A stretch of 64,000 nt of DNA, from contig CAJTKV010000001.1 of NCBI GenBank assembly GCA_910577075.1, positions 14,238 to 78,237 of the forward strand, read 5' to 3'. The DNA comes from an uncultured Bacilli bacterium. Its GTDB lineage: Bacteria > Bacillota_I > Bacilli_A > RF39 > UBA660. Made by a program: the position numbers and the translations under genes. Under the pieces are notes generated by a model. The model worked only from the letters and a program-made list of their open reading frames with translations. It did no database searches and was not told where the DNA came from. Of this stretch, positions 8,244 through 16,606 are shown one piece after another; the first letter of the stretch is position 1, and every line of letters begins with the position of its first letter.

Positions 8244-9128
8244 CTAAAAAAGTGAAATCTGTTCATCACTTTTCTTAACTTTATAAGCCTTAATTATATC
8301 CTTCATATTATAAAGAATACCATACTTTTTGCATTCATCGACAAAAACGCCATATAAGTGCTTGGCACTTAAAACTGTACAATCATATCGTTCTTGATAG
8401 CATTTGAAATATTTTTGCATCATTCCCGGAAATAATTCATCAATTTTTTCCAAATAATAATCTCGCTGGCGATCTCTTAAAGTCATTCCCATATATGTAT
8501 GGATAAATTTAGCTCCATTAATATGTGCTAAATATACTAATTTCTTTATATCTTCTTCATTATCCGTAACAAAAGGCAAGACAGGATTTAACATAATACC
8601 AGCATATATGCCTGCACCATTTAATTCTTTAATGGCTTTGAATCTTTGAGATGAAACTGGCGCATAAGGTTCAATATTTTTAGATAACTCATCATTTGGC
8701 GTTGTTATCGTTATTTTTACAATTACATTATTGCTTTTATTTATTTCTTTTAATATATCTAAATCTCTTAAAACTAAATCACTTTTAGTATCTATAGAAA
8801 CCCCATAACCATATTTTTTTATTAATTTAAGCGCACCTCTCGTTATTTCATACTTCTTTTCTGCATGATTATAAGTATCTGACATTGCTCCTATTCCAAT
8901 AACGCCTGTCTTTTTACTCTTTTGTAATTCTCGTTCCAAAATTAATAGAGCATCCTTTTTACTTCTCACGCGATCAAAGCCCTCTATTTTATAGCAATCA
9001 CTTCTACTATCACAATAAATACAACCATGGCTACAGCCACGATAGAGATTCATATTAAAATCTACTCCATACCATGAATCTCCATTTTTTACTTTCGTCA
9101 TTATTGTTTTTGCTTCTATAAAATCCAT
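8244..9128 (-). CDS. SPL-family radical SAM protein
   Basis: The protein has 294 residues. The N-terminal NLYRGCSHGCIYCDSRS carries the Cx3Cx2C iron-sulfur motif of radical SAM enzymes. The surrounding sequence (Y-R-G-C-x-H-x-C-x-Y-C) is that of the spore-photoproduct-lyase-like group. IGIGAMSDTYNHAE and a TIM-barrel pattern of alternating strands and helices follow, including SIDTKSD and ITTPNDELSKNIEPYAPV. Members outside spore formers have no proven substrate. The MGMT-like gene follows directly, so a nucleic-acid repair or modification role is a reasonable guess and no more. Confidence 0.82.
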   Translation of the reverse strand: MDFIEAKTIMTKVKNGDSWYGVDFNMNLYRGCSHGCIYCDSRSDCYKIEGFDRVRSKKDALLILERELQKSKKTGVIGIGAMSDTYNHAEKKYEITRGALKLIKKYGYGVSIDTKSDLVLRDLDILKEINKSNNVIVKITITTPNDELSKNIEPYAPVSSQRFKAIKELNGAGIYAGIMLNPVLPFVTDNEEDIKKLVYLAHINGAKFIHTYMGMTLRDRQRDYYLEKIDELFPGMMQKYFKCYQERYDCTVLSAKHLYGVFVDECKKYGILYNMKDIIKAYKVKKSDEQISLF

Positions 9129-9178
9129 AAAGTCTCCATATTTATTGTTTTATAACAAACTCTTACTATTTATCAAGA

Positions 9179-9520
9179 TTATGCAAAGTTATCTTCATCA
9201 ATTAAAGGATAAATATCTATTGCTGGTTCTTCGTATGGATGAACTTTTCTTAAAGCTGAAATTACTGATTTAACTTTTTCTACATCACATACAACTTCAA
9301 GTTTTTCCTCTGTAACATATTCCTTATTATTATTGTTACCAATGTAAGGATTGGCATTATCATTTGGCATAAACGTTCCCGTGCATTTTGTCGACATCGT
9401 ACAAAAACTATAGTCACCAATTACTCCTGCTCCTGCATCACATACAGCATTTCGTATTTTATCGACATCTTCCTCTGGTACAGTAACAACTATCTTAACT
9501 CTTTTAACTTCAAATTTCAT
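9179..9520 (-). CDS. YqfO/NIF3-insert-like domain protein
   Basis: The protein has 113 residues. VKIVVTVPEEDVDKIRNAVCDAGAGVIGDYSFC and the C-terminal KVHPYEEPAIDIYPL match the CutA-like ferredoxin-fold domain that is inserted in Gram-positive NIF3 (YqfO) proteins and also occurs alone (COG3323 type). GTFMPNDNANPYIG is the characteristic loop. Stand-alone members are thought to be small trimeric regulatory or metal-binding proteins, but the function is unknown. It starts with ATG at 9520 after AAAGGTG, downstream of the histidine phosphatase gene. Confidence 0.75.
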   Translation of the reverse strand: MKFEVKRVKIVVTVPEEDVDKIRNAVCDAGAGVIGDYSFCTMSTKCTGTFMPNDNANPYIGNNNNKEYVTEEKLEVVCDVEKVKSVISALRKVHPYEEPAIDIYPLIDEDNFA

Positions 9521-9538
9521 AATTTTAACACCTTTCCT

Positions 9539-10063
9539 TTAAAAATTATATAAACTTATCTCGCCATTCTTTAAGCCCTTATTTAAAAAAAATCCATCTT
9601 CTAAACCTTCGAAATACGCCCTTATAGCCTTAGATACTCCACTATGGCATGAAATAACAACACTTTCATAATTTTGGCTTTTTAATTCATCTAGAAAACT
9701 CCAAACACGCTTAAAAAAATCGCGAATATTTTCTTCGTCTCCTTGAACTAACTCAGTATTATAGTTCCAATATTCATCCCTATTAGTTAAATCTAAAGAT
9801 TTTCCCTTAAATGAACCCGCATCTCTTTCGGATAATCGCGCATCATATAATATATCTTTATTCTTGAAATTAATAATCTGTGATGTTTCCTTTGCTCTAA
9901 TTAGAGGAGAAGAAATGATAACATCATAATCAATCGCCCTCATCTTTTCGCCTAAAGCTTTTGCTTGATTAATACCATTTTCATTTAAATAATCATCAAC
10001 ACGATTATACACCTTCTCCACATTGCTACTTACTTCTCCATGTCTGACGATATAAACTCTCAC
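9539..10063 (-). CDS. Histidine phosphatase family protein (phosphoglycerate-mutase-like)
   Basis: The protein has 174 residues and a GTG start, with GGAGAATAGTT upstream. The RHGEVSSN motif at residues 7-14 holds the phospho-accepting histidine. SSPLIRAKETSQI supplies the second arginine, ERDAGSFKG is the mid-domain acid region, and VISCHSGVSKAIRAYF supplies the second catalytic histidine. This is a complete branch-1 histidine phosphatase of the broad cobC/gpmB group. The substrate cannot be assigned. It starts 3 bases after the CYTH-like gene ends, which implies translational coupling. Confidence 0.88.
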   Translation of the reverse strand: MRVYIVRHGEVSSNVEKVYNRVDDYLNENGINQAKALGEKMRAIDYDVIISSPLIRAKETSQIINFKNKDILYDARLSERDAGSFKGKSLDLTNRDEYWNYNTELVQGDEENIRDFFKRVWSFLDELKSQNYESVVISCHSGVSKAIRAYFEGLEDGFFLNKGLKNGEISLYNF

Positions 10064-10065
10064 AA

Positions 10066-10596
10066 CTATTCTCCTTTCAATTTGTTATATAAATATTCGG
10101 GAACAGAAATCGTCAATCTCTCTTTAACATCGAATAACATAATAGCATCTTCAATATATTCTTGCTTTTCTGAGCCAAATTCAATGCTTATTCCCATGTT
10201 CTCAATATCTTCTACCCAAATTCTTAAATTTTCATTTTGATATTCTTCTCCGCTTTTTTCTAACTTAAACTTATAATCAAAACTATCTTTAAAATTTTCA
10301 TCGACAAAATTTAATGCTTCGCTTTCCATATCAAATTCTTCGCGAACTAAGAATTTATCTTCCTTAGCACCATTTATCATCTCGGCTTTTTTGCGAATAA
10401 CTAAAACTGCCTTACTATTCCATTCATTATGTTTATAAACCCTAACCTTTAAAGTATCATCAGTTATGCTAGATCCATCTTTATTTAAATATATTAAATC
10501 ATAAAAGGCAAAGTCAGATTTTTTACTGGCACCTAACTTTTTTAAAATATCATCTAAATTATCTGTACTATTTAGTATCACTCTCGTATAAAGCAC
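10066..10596 (-). CDS. CYTH-like (triphosphate-tunnel) protein, tentative
   Basis: The reading frame is open to an ATG at 10632, but the best start is the GTG at 10596: AGGAG lies eight bases upstream, and a TATAAT (complement of 10616-10621) falls inside the longer frame. The product has 176 residues. An alternation of charged strands (VRVYKHNEW, AVLVIRKKAEM, RIWVEDIENMGISIEFGSE) recalls CYTH proteins, in which strands of paired basic and acidic residues bind triphosphates, and the last motif aligns with the usual VEGLGDF-E segment. The canonical N-terminal ExExK is not evident. It is coupled to the histidine phosphatase gene downstream, which would fit a phosphate-handling pair. Confidence 0.4.
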   Translation of the reverse strand: MLYTRVILNSTDNLDDILKKLGASKKSDFAFYDLIYLNKDGSSITDDTLKVRVYKHNEWNSKAVLVIRKKAEMINGAKEDKFLVREEFDMESEALNFVDENFKDSFDYKFKLEKSGEEYQNENLRIWVEDIENMGISIEFGSEKQEYIEDAIMLFDVKERLTISVPEYLYNKLKGE

Positions 10597-10633
10597 ATTA
10601 TCAACTCCTAAAAATATTATAGCATGATACACA

Positions 10634-10657
10634 CTAAAAAAAGAAGAATTTCTTCTT
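10634..10657 (-). terminator. Rho-independent terminator
   Basis: On the minus strand an aagaagaa/ttcttctt stem is followed by seven T residues, immediately after the TAG at 10658 of the frameshifted gene. It separates that gene from the promoter of the CYTH-like gene. Confidence 0.65.
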
Positions 10658-11060
10658 CTATTCGTTATCCTTTAAGACCTTCATTGCCACCGGAAGAGTT
10701 TTACCATTATGAAATTCAACAGCGTCATACATCAAGTCCAACACATCATAATTTGCATCTACTAAAGTTTTTCTTTCGATAATATAGATATGCTGAAGTT
10801 ATAGGTTTGCCGCTCTTTTCACAAATTAGATCTGCTGCTTTATTTAAATTATCTTCTTCCATTTCTGAATAAAAATTTCCAGAAAAAAGCACTAACATAT
10901 CATAGGAATTCGCATCAAGATCAGCATCATGGTAAAAGTAAAATGGCGAACCTCCAAAAGTATCCAAATCATATCCTTGCTCTCGCGCAAATTTTTTAGC
11001 ATAAAAGAAATAGGCATTATGTACCATACAGGCAATATTTAATCTATTATTTTTCTCCAT
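10658..11060 (-). pseudogene. Unrecognised small protein, frameshifted in its C-terminal third
   Basis: The upstream frame (11060 to 10746) codes about 95 sensible residues, including IACMVHNAYFFYAKKFAREQ, FYFYHDADLDA and MLVLFSGNFYSEMEED. It then degenerates and stops. In another frame the sequence continues as IYIIERKTLVDANYDVLDLM and PVAMKVLKDNE to a TAG at 10658, just before a terminator. Removing one base near 10786-10790 (GCATATC) would join the two into a protein of about 133 residues. I do not recognise the family. It lies 17 bases downstream of the SDR gene and is probably in its operon. Confidence 0.55.
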
Positions 11061-11077
11061 TAAACCACTCTTACTCT

Positions 11078-11758
11078 TTAATCCTGATAATGGGTCTTTC
11101 GAGAAATTGTTATTTCACTTACTTCCACCTGCTTAGGTAAATTTAATGTGTAAAACATTATATCAGCAATATCGCTTGGATTCATCCATTCATCTGCCAT
11201 ACCCTCTAACTTCTTATCATACTTTCTAAAAAGACTTGTATTCATTCCTCCAGGATTTAAAGTAATTACACGACAAGGAGTTTTGCTAAACTCTGCCTCT
11301 AAATTATAACTAGCTCCTTTAAATCCCCACTTTGAAGAAGTATATAAAATACTATCAAGTTCAATATCAAATAAAGTTGCCATTATAGATACGACATTTA
11401 AAATATCAGCCTTATTATTGATGATAACATCCTTTAACTTAGAAGTCATGTAAATAGGCGCAATACTATTAATCATAAAGACATCTTTTGCTTCCTTTAA
11501 AGTAATATTCTCTATACTACCTATACTCATAGTTCCAGCACAGTTAATAAATGCATCAAATTCCGAATATGTCTCCTTTACTTCTTCTACTGCTCTTTCT
11601 ATTTCTTCTTCATTACTTAAATCAACACTCACAAATTCACAACTATAATCAGGTTTGTGTCTACCCAAAGCGATGACTTCTACCCCGCTTTTCACACATA
11701 ATTCGCCAAAAGCTCTTCCTAAGCCATCATTCGCACCAGTCAATAAAACTCTTTTCAT
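11078..11758 (-). CDS. Short-chain dehydrogenase/reductase
   Basis: The protein has 226 residues. The N-terminal Rossmann motif LLTGANDGLGRAF binds NAD(P). DAFINCAGTMSIGS is the NAG-like stabilising motif. Ser in VVSIMA is followed by YTSSKWG, the YxxxK catalytic pair. NPGGMNTSLF is the usual post-catalytic PG motif. The start is the ATG at 11758, with AAGGAGAATATTT upstream. This is a classical SDR of unknown substrate. It is the first gene of the short minus-strand unit that also contains the broken gene at 10658. Confidence 0.9.
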   Translation of the reverse strand: MKRVLLTGANDGLGRAFGELCVKSGVEVIALGRHKPDYSCEFVSVDLSNEEEIERAVEEVKETYSEFDAFINCAGTMSIGSIENITLKEAKDVFMINSIAPIYMTSKLKDVIINNKADILNVVSIMATLFDIELDSILYTSSKWGFKGASYNLEAEFSKTPCRVITLNPGGMNTSLFRKYDKKLEGMADEWMNPSDIADIMFYTLNLPKQVEVSEITISRKTHYQD

Positions 11759-11945
11759 AAATATTCTCCTTATCTTTTTTAATAAAAAACATATTATTTT
11801 ACAAATTAGAGCAGATATGTTGTCTATTCAAACATCTGACATCAAAATCTTTAGCATAATACGTCACTTCTCCAATTTATTATTAACATTTTGCTCCTAC
11901 AATTTATTATAATATGATAATTCAATTTTTCCAACAAAAAATATA

Positions 11946-12785
11946 CTAATTACCTTTAGTATATTTTGTCCCTATCTTTTCCCCCATTTTAATATCTATT
12001 TCTTCATTATTTTTAGTCATTTCAAAGTACTTGGAAGGAATATCAACGCGATTCTTTTCTACTAGAAGCATTATCGTACTTCCACCAAACAAAAACATTC
12101 CTTTTTCTTCTCCACGCTTAAACTCGTGAGCCCCATGATTATTCTTAATCTTTCCAACCATTAAGGCACCTACTTCTACTTGGACGACATCGCCAAAGTT
12201 TTTCGTTTTTAAAATAGTATATTCCCGCGCATTCTCCGTAAAAACCGGATATTTTTCTAATGCAATTGGTCTAACAGTATGTAATTTTCCCGGAATAAAT
12301 TTATTTTCCCCCTTGCTGCCATCATCTAAATAACAATATCTATGATAATTATCAACACATAATCTAATTACAATACACGTTCCATCATTATATTTATCAG
12401 CCAGATTCTTATCTTCAAGCAAAGTACTCATCTTAAACATACTTTGTTTAACTGGAATAACTAAATCTTCCTTAATCGTATAAAAACTAAGATGCCCATC
12501 AGCAGGTGATATAAAATTTTTTTCATCTCTATCTATCGGACGCTTTTCTTCCCTTACTCTTCTCGCAAAAAAATCGTTAAAACTTTTGATATTATCAACA
12601 TAATAATCCTGACAATCAATATGATTTTTCTTGGCAAATCTCTTTACAGCCAATTTAGATATCTTCGTACTTAAAATAAATCCGCCTATTTTTGATATAA
12701 AAGGAGATATGAGAATTCTTAAAAATACTCGTCCAACCATTGTTTTATATAAAAATCTTAATAACAATCCTTCACTTTTTTCCAT
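11946..12785 (-). CDS. psd: Phosphatidylserine decarboxylase
   Basis: This enzyme converts phosphatidylserine to phosphatidylethanolamine at the membrane. The proenzyme has 279 residues. It includes FNDFFARRVREEKRPID, the SPADGHLSFY active-site strand, DNYHRYCYLDDG and VGALMVGKIKN. Near the C-terminus comes GGST, the position of the self-cleaving G-S-T motif that creates the pyruvoyl group (usually LGST, here FGGST). It is last in an operon whose order is PAP2 phosphatase, flippase-like protein, pssA, psd, and the gap to pssA is 7 bases. Together pssA and psd give the cell a complete route to phosphatidylethanolamine. Confidence 0.93.
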   Translation of the reverse strand: MEKSEGLLLRFLYKTMVGRVFLRILISPFISKIGGFILSTKISKLAVKRFAKKNHIDCQDYYVDNIKSFNDFFARRVREEKRPIDRDEKNFISPADGHLSFYTIKEDLVIPVKQSMFKMSTLLEDKNLADKYNDGTCIVIRLCVDNYHRYCYLDDGSKGENKFIPGKLHTVRPIALEKYPVFTENAREYTILKTKNFGDVVQVEVGALMVGKIKNNHGAHEFKRGEEKGMFLFGGSTIMLLVEKNRVDIPSKYFEMTKNNEEIDIKMGEKIGTKYTKGN

Positions 12786-12792
12786 AATTAAC

Positions 12793-13467
12793 CTATTTCA
12801 TCAATTTAGAGATTAGTAATGCTATAAATTCAATGGCACCTATAAGTACTAATATTAATATTCCTTTAGTATCAAATTTCTTAATCTTAAATTTTGAAAG
12901 GAAACAAATTCCTGTGACAATTATAGCTCCAAAATACACAAGAGTCATATCCATTGGAGATAAAAATTGTAATAACATAACGAAAGGAAAAATCAAAGCT
13001 GAAGAAGTAACCGGTAAGCCTGTATATTCTTTTCTCTTCTTATTCTTCTCCTTTTTTTGTCTAGTTTCTTCTTGAACATTAAAGTAAGCTAAACGAATCA
13101 ATGCAGCTAAAGCATATAAGGCCAAAAAGCCATATACAAAAAAATCTAAAACTCTCTTATGTGGTAGACCATTTAAAAATATCGATCTATGATACATAGC
13201 AACGCCTATTGCAGCTGGCAATATTCCAAATGCTACTAAATCTGAAAGAGAATCTATTTGTATTCCAAATCTCTTCTCCTCATCAGTTCTCTTTTTCTTT
13301 GTGCTAGCAACTTTACCATCAAACGCATCACATAATCCACAAAAAAGCAAAAAGAATACGCCATAATATGGATGTCCTAATCCACTTAAAGAAACAAATA
13401 TTCCTAAACTTCCCGATATTAAAGACAAATAAGTCAATATAACTGTATAATCATAAACACCAATCAT
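12793..13467 (-). CDS. pssA: CDP-diacylglycerol-serine O-phosphatidyltransferase
   Basis: The protein has 224 residues and about six hydrophobic segments. The CDP-alcohol phosphotransferase signature DG(x2)A(x)R...G(x3)D(x3)D is present as DAFDGKVAST, then FGIQIDSLSDLVAFG, giving the metal-binding aspartates. The enzyme condenses CDP-diacylglycerol with serine, and the decarboxylase gene follows, which makes the serine form more likely than glycerol or inositol forms. A basic, glutamate-rich loop (EETRQKKEKNKKRKE) sits between membrane segments. The start at 13467 overlaps the upstream flippase-like gene by four bases, and GGAG lies nine bases before it. Confidence 0.92.
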   Translation of the reverse strand: MIGVYDYTVILTYLSLISGSLGIFVSLSGLGHPYYGVFFLLFCGLCDAFDGKVASTKKKRTDEEKRFGIQIDSLSDLVAFGILPAAIGVAMYHRSIFLNGLPHKRVLDFFVYGFLALYALAALIRLAYFNVQEETRQKKEKNKKRKEYTGLPVTSSALIFPFVMLLQFLSPMDMTLVYFGAIIVTGICFLSKFKIKKFDTKGILILVLIGAIEFIALLISKLMK

Positions 13468-14528
13468 TCTCTACTTCTCCTTTTTTGTGACAAGTATTTC
13501 GCCAATATTGTCACTCCACATACTATTATACAACAATAGAAGGATATTCCTCTACCTATTAATTCTAAATTTACAGCAATATTCTCCGGCATTAATGTTT
13601 TAAAGCCATTTAACATTAGATAATCTGACACTCCAATGGCTCCTGGAATCGGAATACAATATGATCCCGTTATAACAAAACTTTCTATACTAAAGATATC
13701 AAAAACTTGATTTAAATTACTACTAGTTGCAATAAAAACACACACAATAACGCTAATTTGGGCAAGTCTTTGTAAAAGTGTAAGTATTAAAACCTTCAGC
13801 ATAACTTTATTATGCCCCTTTAGCATTTTTGCCGAATCGCGATACTTATCTATTAAGCTATTTAATTTCTTCATGACACTATCCTTATTCTTAATTAAAT
13901 GAATCTTAGCTGCTACTGATACGAAGAAAGCACAAATTTTTTGTAGTAAACTCTCATTAAATAATAAAAAGTAGAAGAATGCTACTAAGACAAATTGTAC
14001 ACCAAATCCCACTAAGATAAATAATTTAGCTAGGAAGTCCATTTCAAATACAACACTTGGCTTAATAATAAATGAAATAAAATTTATTATTATTATAGAT
14101 AAAGAATACATAAGTAGAATGCAAAACATAGTAACTGTAATAACAGAAATAGGTATGCCATCTTTATGCATGAAATAGGCACTGGCCGGTTGACCGCCCG
14201 TAGCTGATGGAGTTATTGCCGAAAAATAAATATCAGCTGATGAATATGCAAATCCATCTCTAACTTTAGTTTTATATTTAAAAGACTTACATAATACGCT
14301 TATTGAACATCCTTCAAAAAAGATAAATAACAACATCGAAAGAATAGCTAGTCCCATCCACAAGGGATTAGCTGATTTAAAAAATTCTATAAATTTATTC
14401 AAGGAAAAACTCTTATTAAAACCTATTATGGCAATTATACTTGCAATAGCTATTACAATAAATAGTGCTACCCATAAAAGTCTTTTTCTATTTCCTATTA
14501 AATTATTCTTGGTATCTTGTATTTGCAC
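13464..14528 (-). CDS. Flippase-like integral membrane protein (YbhN/MprF-N-terminal family)
   Basis: The protein has 354 residues and about eight transmembrane segments. The motif SAITPSATGGQPASAYFMHKDG is the family hallmark of the lysylphosphatidylglycerol-synthase transmembrane (UPF0104, flippase-like) domain. IPIPGAIGVSDYLML near the C-terminus is the second conserved loop. Only the membrane domain is present and there is no aminoacyl-transferase domain, so lipid translocation or lipid-linked transport is more likely than lysinylation. The GTG at 14528 is taken as start because GAGGTGG would be consumed by the longer frame. The gene lies between the PAP2 and pssA genes. Confidence 0.8.
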   Translation of the reverse strand: MQIQDTKNNLIGNRKRLLWVALFIVIAIASIIAIIGFNKSFSLNKFIEFFKSANPLWMGLAILSMLLFIFFEGCSISVLCKSFKYKTKVRDGFAYSSADIYFSAITPSATGGQPASAYFMHKDGIPISVITVTMFCILLMYSLSIIIINFISFIIKPSVVFEMDFLAKLFILVGFGVQFVLVAFFYFLLFNESLLQKICAFFVSVAAKIHLIKNKDSVMKKLNSLIDKYRDSAKMLKGHNKVMLKVLILTLLQRLAQISVIVCVFIATSSNLNQVFDIFSIESFVITGSYCIPIPGAIGVSDYLMLNGFKTLMPENIAVNLELIGRGISFYCCIIVCGVTILAKYLSQKRRSRE

Positions 14529-14544
14529 AAAAACCACCTCAAAA

Positions 14545-15198
14545 TCACTTGCTAAGATGATTATCTATTTTAAAAAATAATCTCTTTGCATCAAATTTCT
14601 TTGCAATCCATAAACCTAATTCCATAACTAATATACCACCTATTATATCAATAAACACGTGTTGTTTAACAAAAACTACAGATAAGAATACTAAAAAAGC
14701 ATAAATAAGTGTAAATATTTTGTATATTTTAGGTACTTTTTGCATTTTTATCGATGATCTAAAACACATCCAGCTTTCTAGGCAATGAATAGATGGGAAT
14801 AAATTAACTGGACCATCCATTTTATAAATAAATGCTATCATATCATTAAAAATTCCCGTACCAAGTTCTGGTCTCACATAAGTAGTTGGCACAAGGCAAA
14901 AGAATATTAAACAAATAATCTTGGCAATTATGTCTGCTGCCACATACTGAAAACAATATTCCTTAGATTCTCGAGCGATTAAAATATAGCCGACAACCCA
15001 TTCAACATAGCAAAAAACATAGATGAGGATAAAAATTGGAACTAAGGGAATTGCTTCATCTACCGCCATCGTAAAATCATAATGAAAAAAATGATTAGTT
15101 ACCAATTTTGAAACATTATAAACCAAAGTATTAGCAACAATTGCCATAGCCAAAGGAAAATATGCATATTTAGGCACTATATTAGTAAACTTCTTCAT
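14545..15198 (-). CDS. PAP2-superfamily membrane phosphatase
   Basis: The protein has 217 residues and six predicted membrane segments. NLFPSIHCLESWMCFR and KQHVFIDIIGGILVMELG correspond to the second and third conserved PAP2 motifs, with the catalytic histidines in PSIH and KQHVFID. This is the arrangement of the PAP2/inositol-phosphorylceramide-synthase-like subgroup. It is expected to dephosphorylate a lipid phosphate or transfer a head group at the outer face. The ATG at 15198 with TAGGAG nine bases upstream was preferred over the longer frame to 15267, whose N-terminus is not hydrophobic and has no ribosome binding site. It is the first gene of the phospholipid operon. Confidence 0.82.
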   Translation of the reverse strand: MKKFTNIVPKYAYFPLAMAIVANTLVYNVSKLVTNHFFHYDFTMAVDEAIPLVPIFILIYVFCYVEWVVGYILIARESKEYCFQYVAADIIAKIICLIFFCLVPTTYVRPELGTGIFNDMIAFIYKMDGPVNLFPSIHCLESWMCFRSSIKMQKVPKIYKIFTLIYAFLVFLSVVFVKQHVFIDIIGGILVMELGLWIAKKFDAKRLFFKIDNHLSK

Positions 15199-15351
15199 TA
15201 CTTCTTCACTCCTAGTACAACTATACCTATTCAATGTGACAACTAAATGACATTCTAAGCATTTCATATAAAGTATATCATTTATTCGCTAAAACACAAA
15301 ATAAAAATACTACGCAATATAATAGTATTCTCACTTTCATATAGCTAACAT

Positions 15352-15471
15352 TTATGATTTTTTTATTATTAGTTCATAAATACCAGAACTATATTCATAA
15401 AATTCATTTATAAATGCTAATGCATCTTCTTTTCTACTTAAACTTGTTTCTTCAAAATAAAATTTTTCCAT
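15352..15471 (-). pseudogene. N-terminal remnant of a GNAT-type acetyltransferase
   Basis: A 39-residue frame begins MEKFYFEETSLSRKEDALAF and continues to an in-frame stop. The sequence resembles the first 30 residues of a family of GNAT acetyltransferases whose N-terminus is MEKFYFE-PS-ERKEDA--FINEF, recalled from general knowledge and not searched. No acetyl-CoA-binding part follows on either strand. It appears to be a decayed gene fragment between the phospholipid and clean-up operons. Confidence 0.4.
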
Positions 15472-15489
15472 AATAAACATCATCCTTAA

Positions 15490-16107
15490 TTATTCCAAAA
15501 ACTCTTCACAGACTTGTTTAATCTTATCAAGTTCCAAACCCGTTGCTAGTAAGGTATTCCAACCATGTCTTTTAGCTTCTTCAATATTTTTTAAAGAATC
15601 ATCGATAAACAATATATCTTTACTCTCAAAAGGTAATTTTTCACTTACTATATCATATATTTTAGAATCAGGCTTTTGACATCCTAGTTCAAAGGACAAA
15701 AAGACATAGTCATAATTATCTAAGCCAACTTGAGCATCCAACCTTTTCTTATCGACAATTGCCAAATTTGAAAGTATACCAATAAAGCATTTATCTCTTA
15801 AAGATACTTCAAAGTCTCTTACCTCATAATACGAAGAAATCTTTTCGAAATAATAATCATATCTTTCTAAAAACGTTTTAAAATCACATTGCAAATGATA
15901 CTCTTCTCTTATTTCTTCAAATGTCTTTTCATATTCTTCCATACTCGAAATAGAAGATAATTGATATTTTCCCAAGTTTATTTTATCGTCTATATCACAG
16001 CCAAATTCTTTAAACAAAAAATTATAGGCATCATAAACATTGTAATCAGTTGTATGTGATTCAACTATATTACCCCAATCAAATAATATTACTTTATTCT
16101 TTTTCAT
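15490..16107 (-). CDS. HAD-superfamily hydrolase
   Basis: The protein has 205 residues and starts with ATG at 16107. Motif I is ILFDWGNIVE (nucleophile Asp, with the usual second Asp replaced by Gly as in many HAD-IA proteins). A helical cap follows (about residues 20-85), then motif II IGILSN (Ser/Asn), Lys in LGCQKPDSKIY as motif III, and IDDSLKNIEEAKRHGW as motif IV. It is a typical soluble phosphatase-like fold of the haloacid dehalogenase group with unknown substrate. It follows the Nudix gene after 9 bases and closes the clean-up operon that begins at 19042. Confidence 0.87.
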   Translation of the reverse strand: MKKNKVILFDWGNIVESHTTDYNVYDAYNFLFKEFGCDIDDKINLGKYQLSSISSMEEYEKTFEEIREEYHLQCDFKTFLERYDYYFEKISSYYEVRDFEVSLRDKCFIGILSNLAIVDKKRLDAQVGLDNYDYVFLSFELGCQKPDSKIYDIVSEKLPFESKDILFIDDSLKNIEEAKRHGWNTLLATGLELDKIKQVCEEFLE

Positions 16108-16116
16108 GTTAAACTC

Positions 16117-16572
16117 CTATTTATCATCGTATATACCTAGAATGTCTTTAACATTGTTCATCATATTTTCTCCAACGCTATCCCATTTCAAATATTTATT
16201 AACATCTTCAATTTTGACAAACAGTCTTTTATAAGTCATACCGCTATCTACATCCGGTCTTAAAGTTCCAACTTTTTTTATTTTAGCAATCATTCTTACT
16301 TGAGCATAGCTATCAATCTCATCTCCGACAACTTCTTGAAATCCCAAATATTTTATATCGCCTATCTCTGTATTCACTTCTTCTAAACACTCTCTTATTA
16401 ATGTTCCCGCGATACTCTCATTAGCAAGTGGATGTCCTCCTGGTATGCGATATTCTCCCTCTTTTTCTTCATACAATAAAACCTGATTTTCATCATCAAG
16501 CAGGATTCCGGAAACCTGAGTTATCTTCATATTATCCGGAACATCTTCACTATGCCATAAATATTTTACCAT
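16117..16572 (-). CDS. Nudix hydrolase
   Basis: The protein has 151 residues. The Nudix box GGHPLANESIAGTLIRECLEEVNTEIG keeps the REx2EE metal site but replaces the usual small residues in front with GHPLANE, so it is slightly divergent. VSGILLDDENQVLLYEE is the first beta-strand pair. Nudix enzymes hydrolyse nucleoside-diphosphate-X compounds. Its neighbours (RidA, HD hydrolase, nucleotidase/nucleoside hydrolase fusion, HAD) all suggest nucleotide or metabolite sanitation. Confidence 0.87.
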   Translation of the reverse strand: MVKYLWHSEDVPDNMKITQVSGILLDDENQVLLYEEKEGEYRIPGGHPLANESIAGTLIRECLEEVNTEIGDIKYLGFQEVVGDEIDSYAQVRMIAKIKKVGTLRPDVDSGMTYKRLFVKIEDVNKYLKWDSVGENMMNNVKDILGIYDDK

Positions 16573-16606
16573 TTAATCATTCCCATCATATGCTAAATCA
16601 TCTAGA

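Noticed and set aside
11759..11945. Short minus-strand frames with AGGAG before an ATG (12 codons) as a leader peptide of the SDR gene.
   Set aside because: No attenuator structure or repeated regulatory codons; the frame is too short to support.
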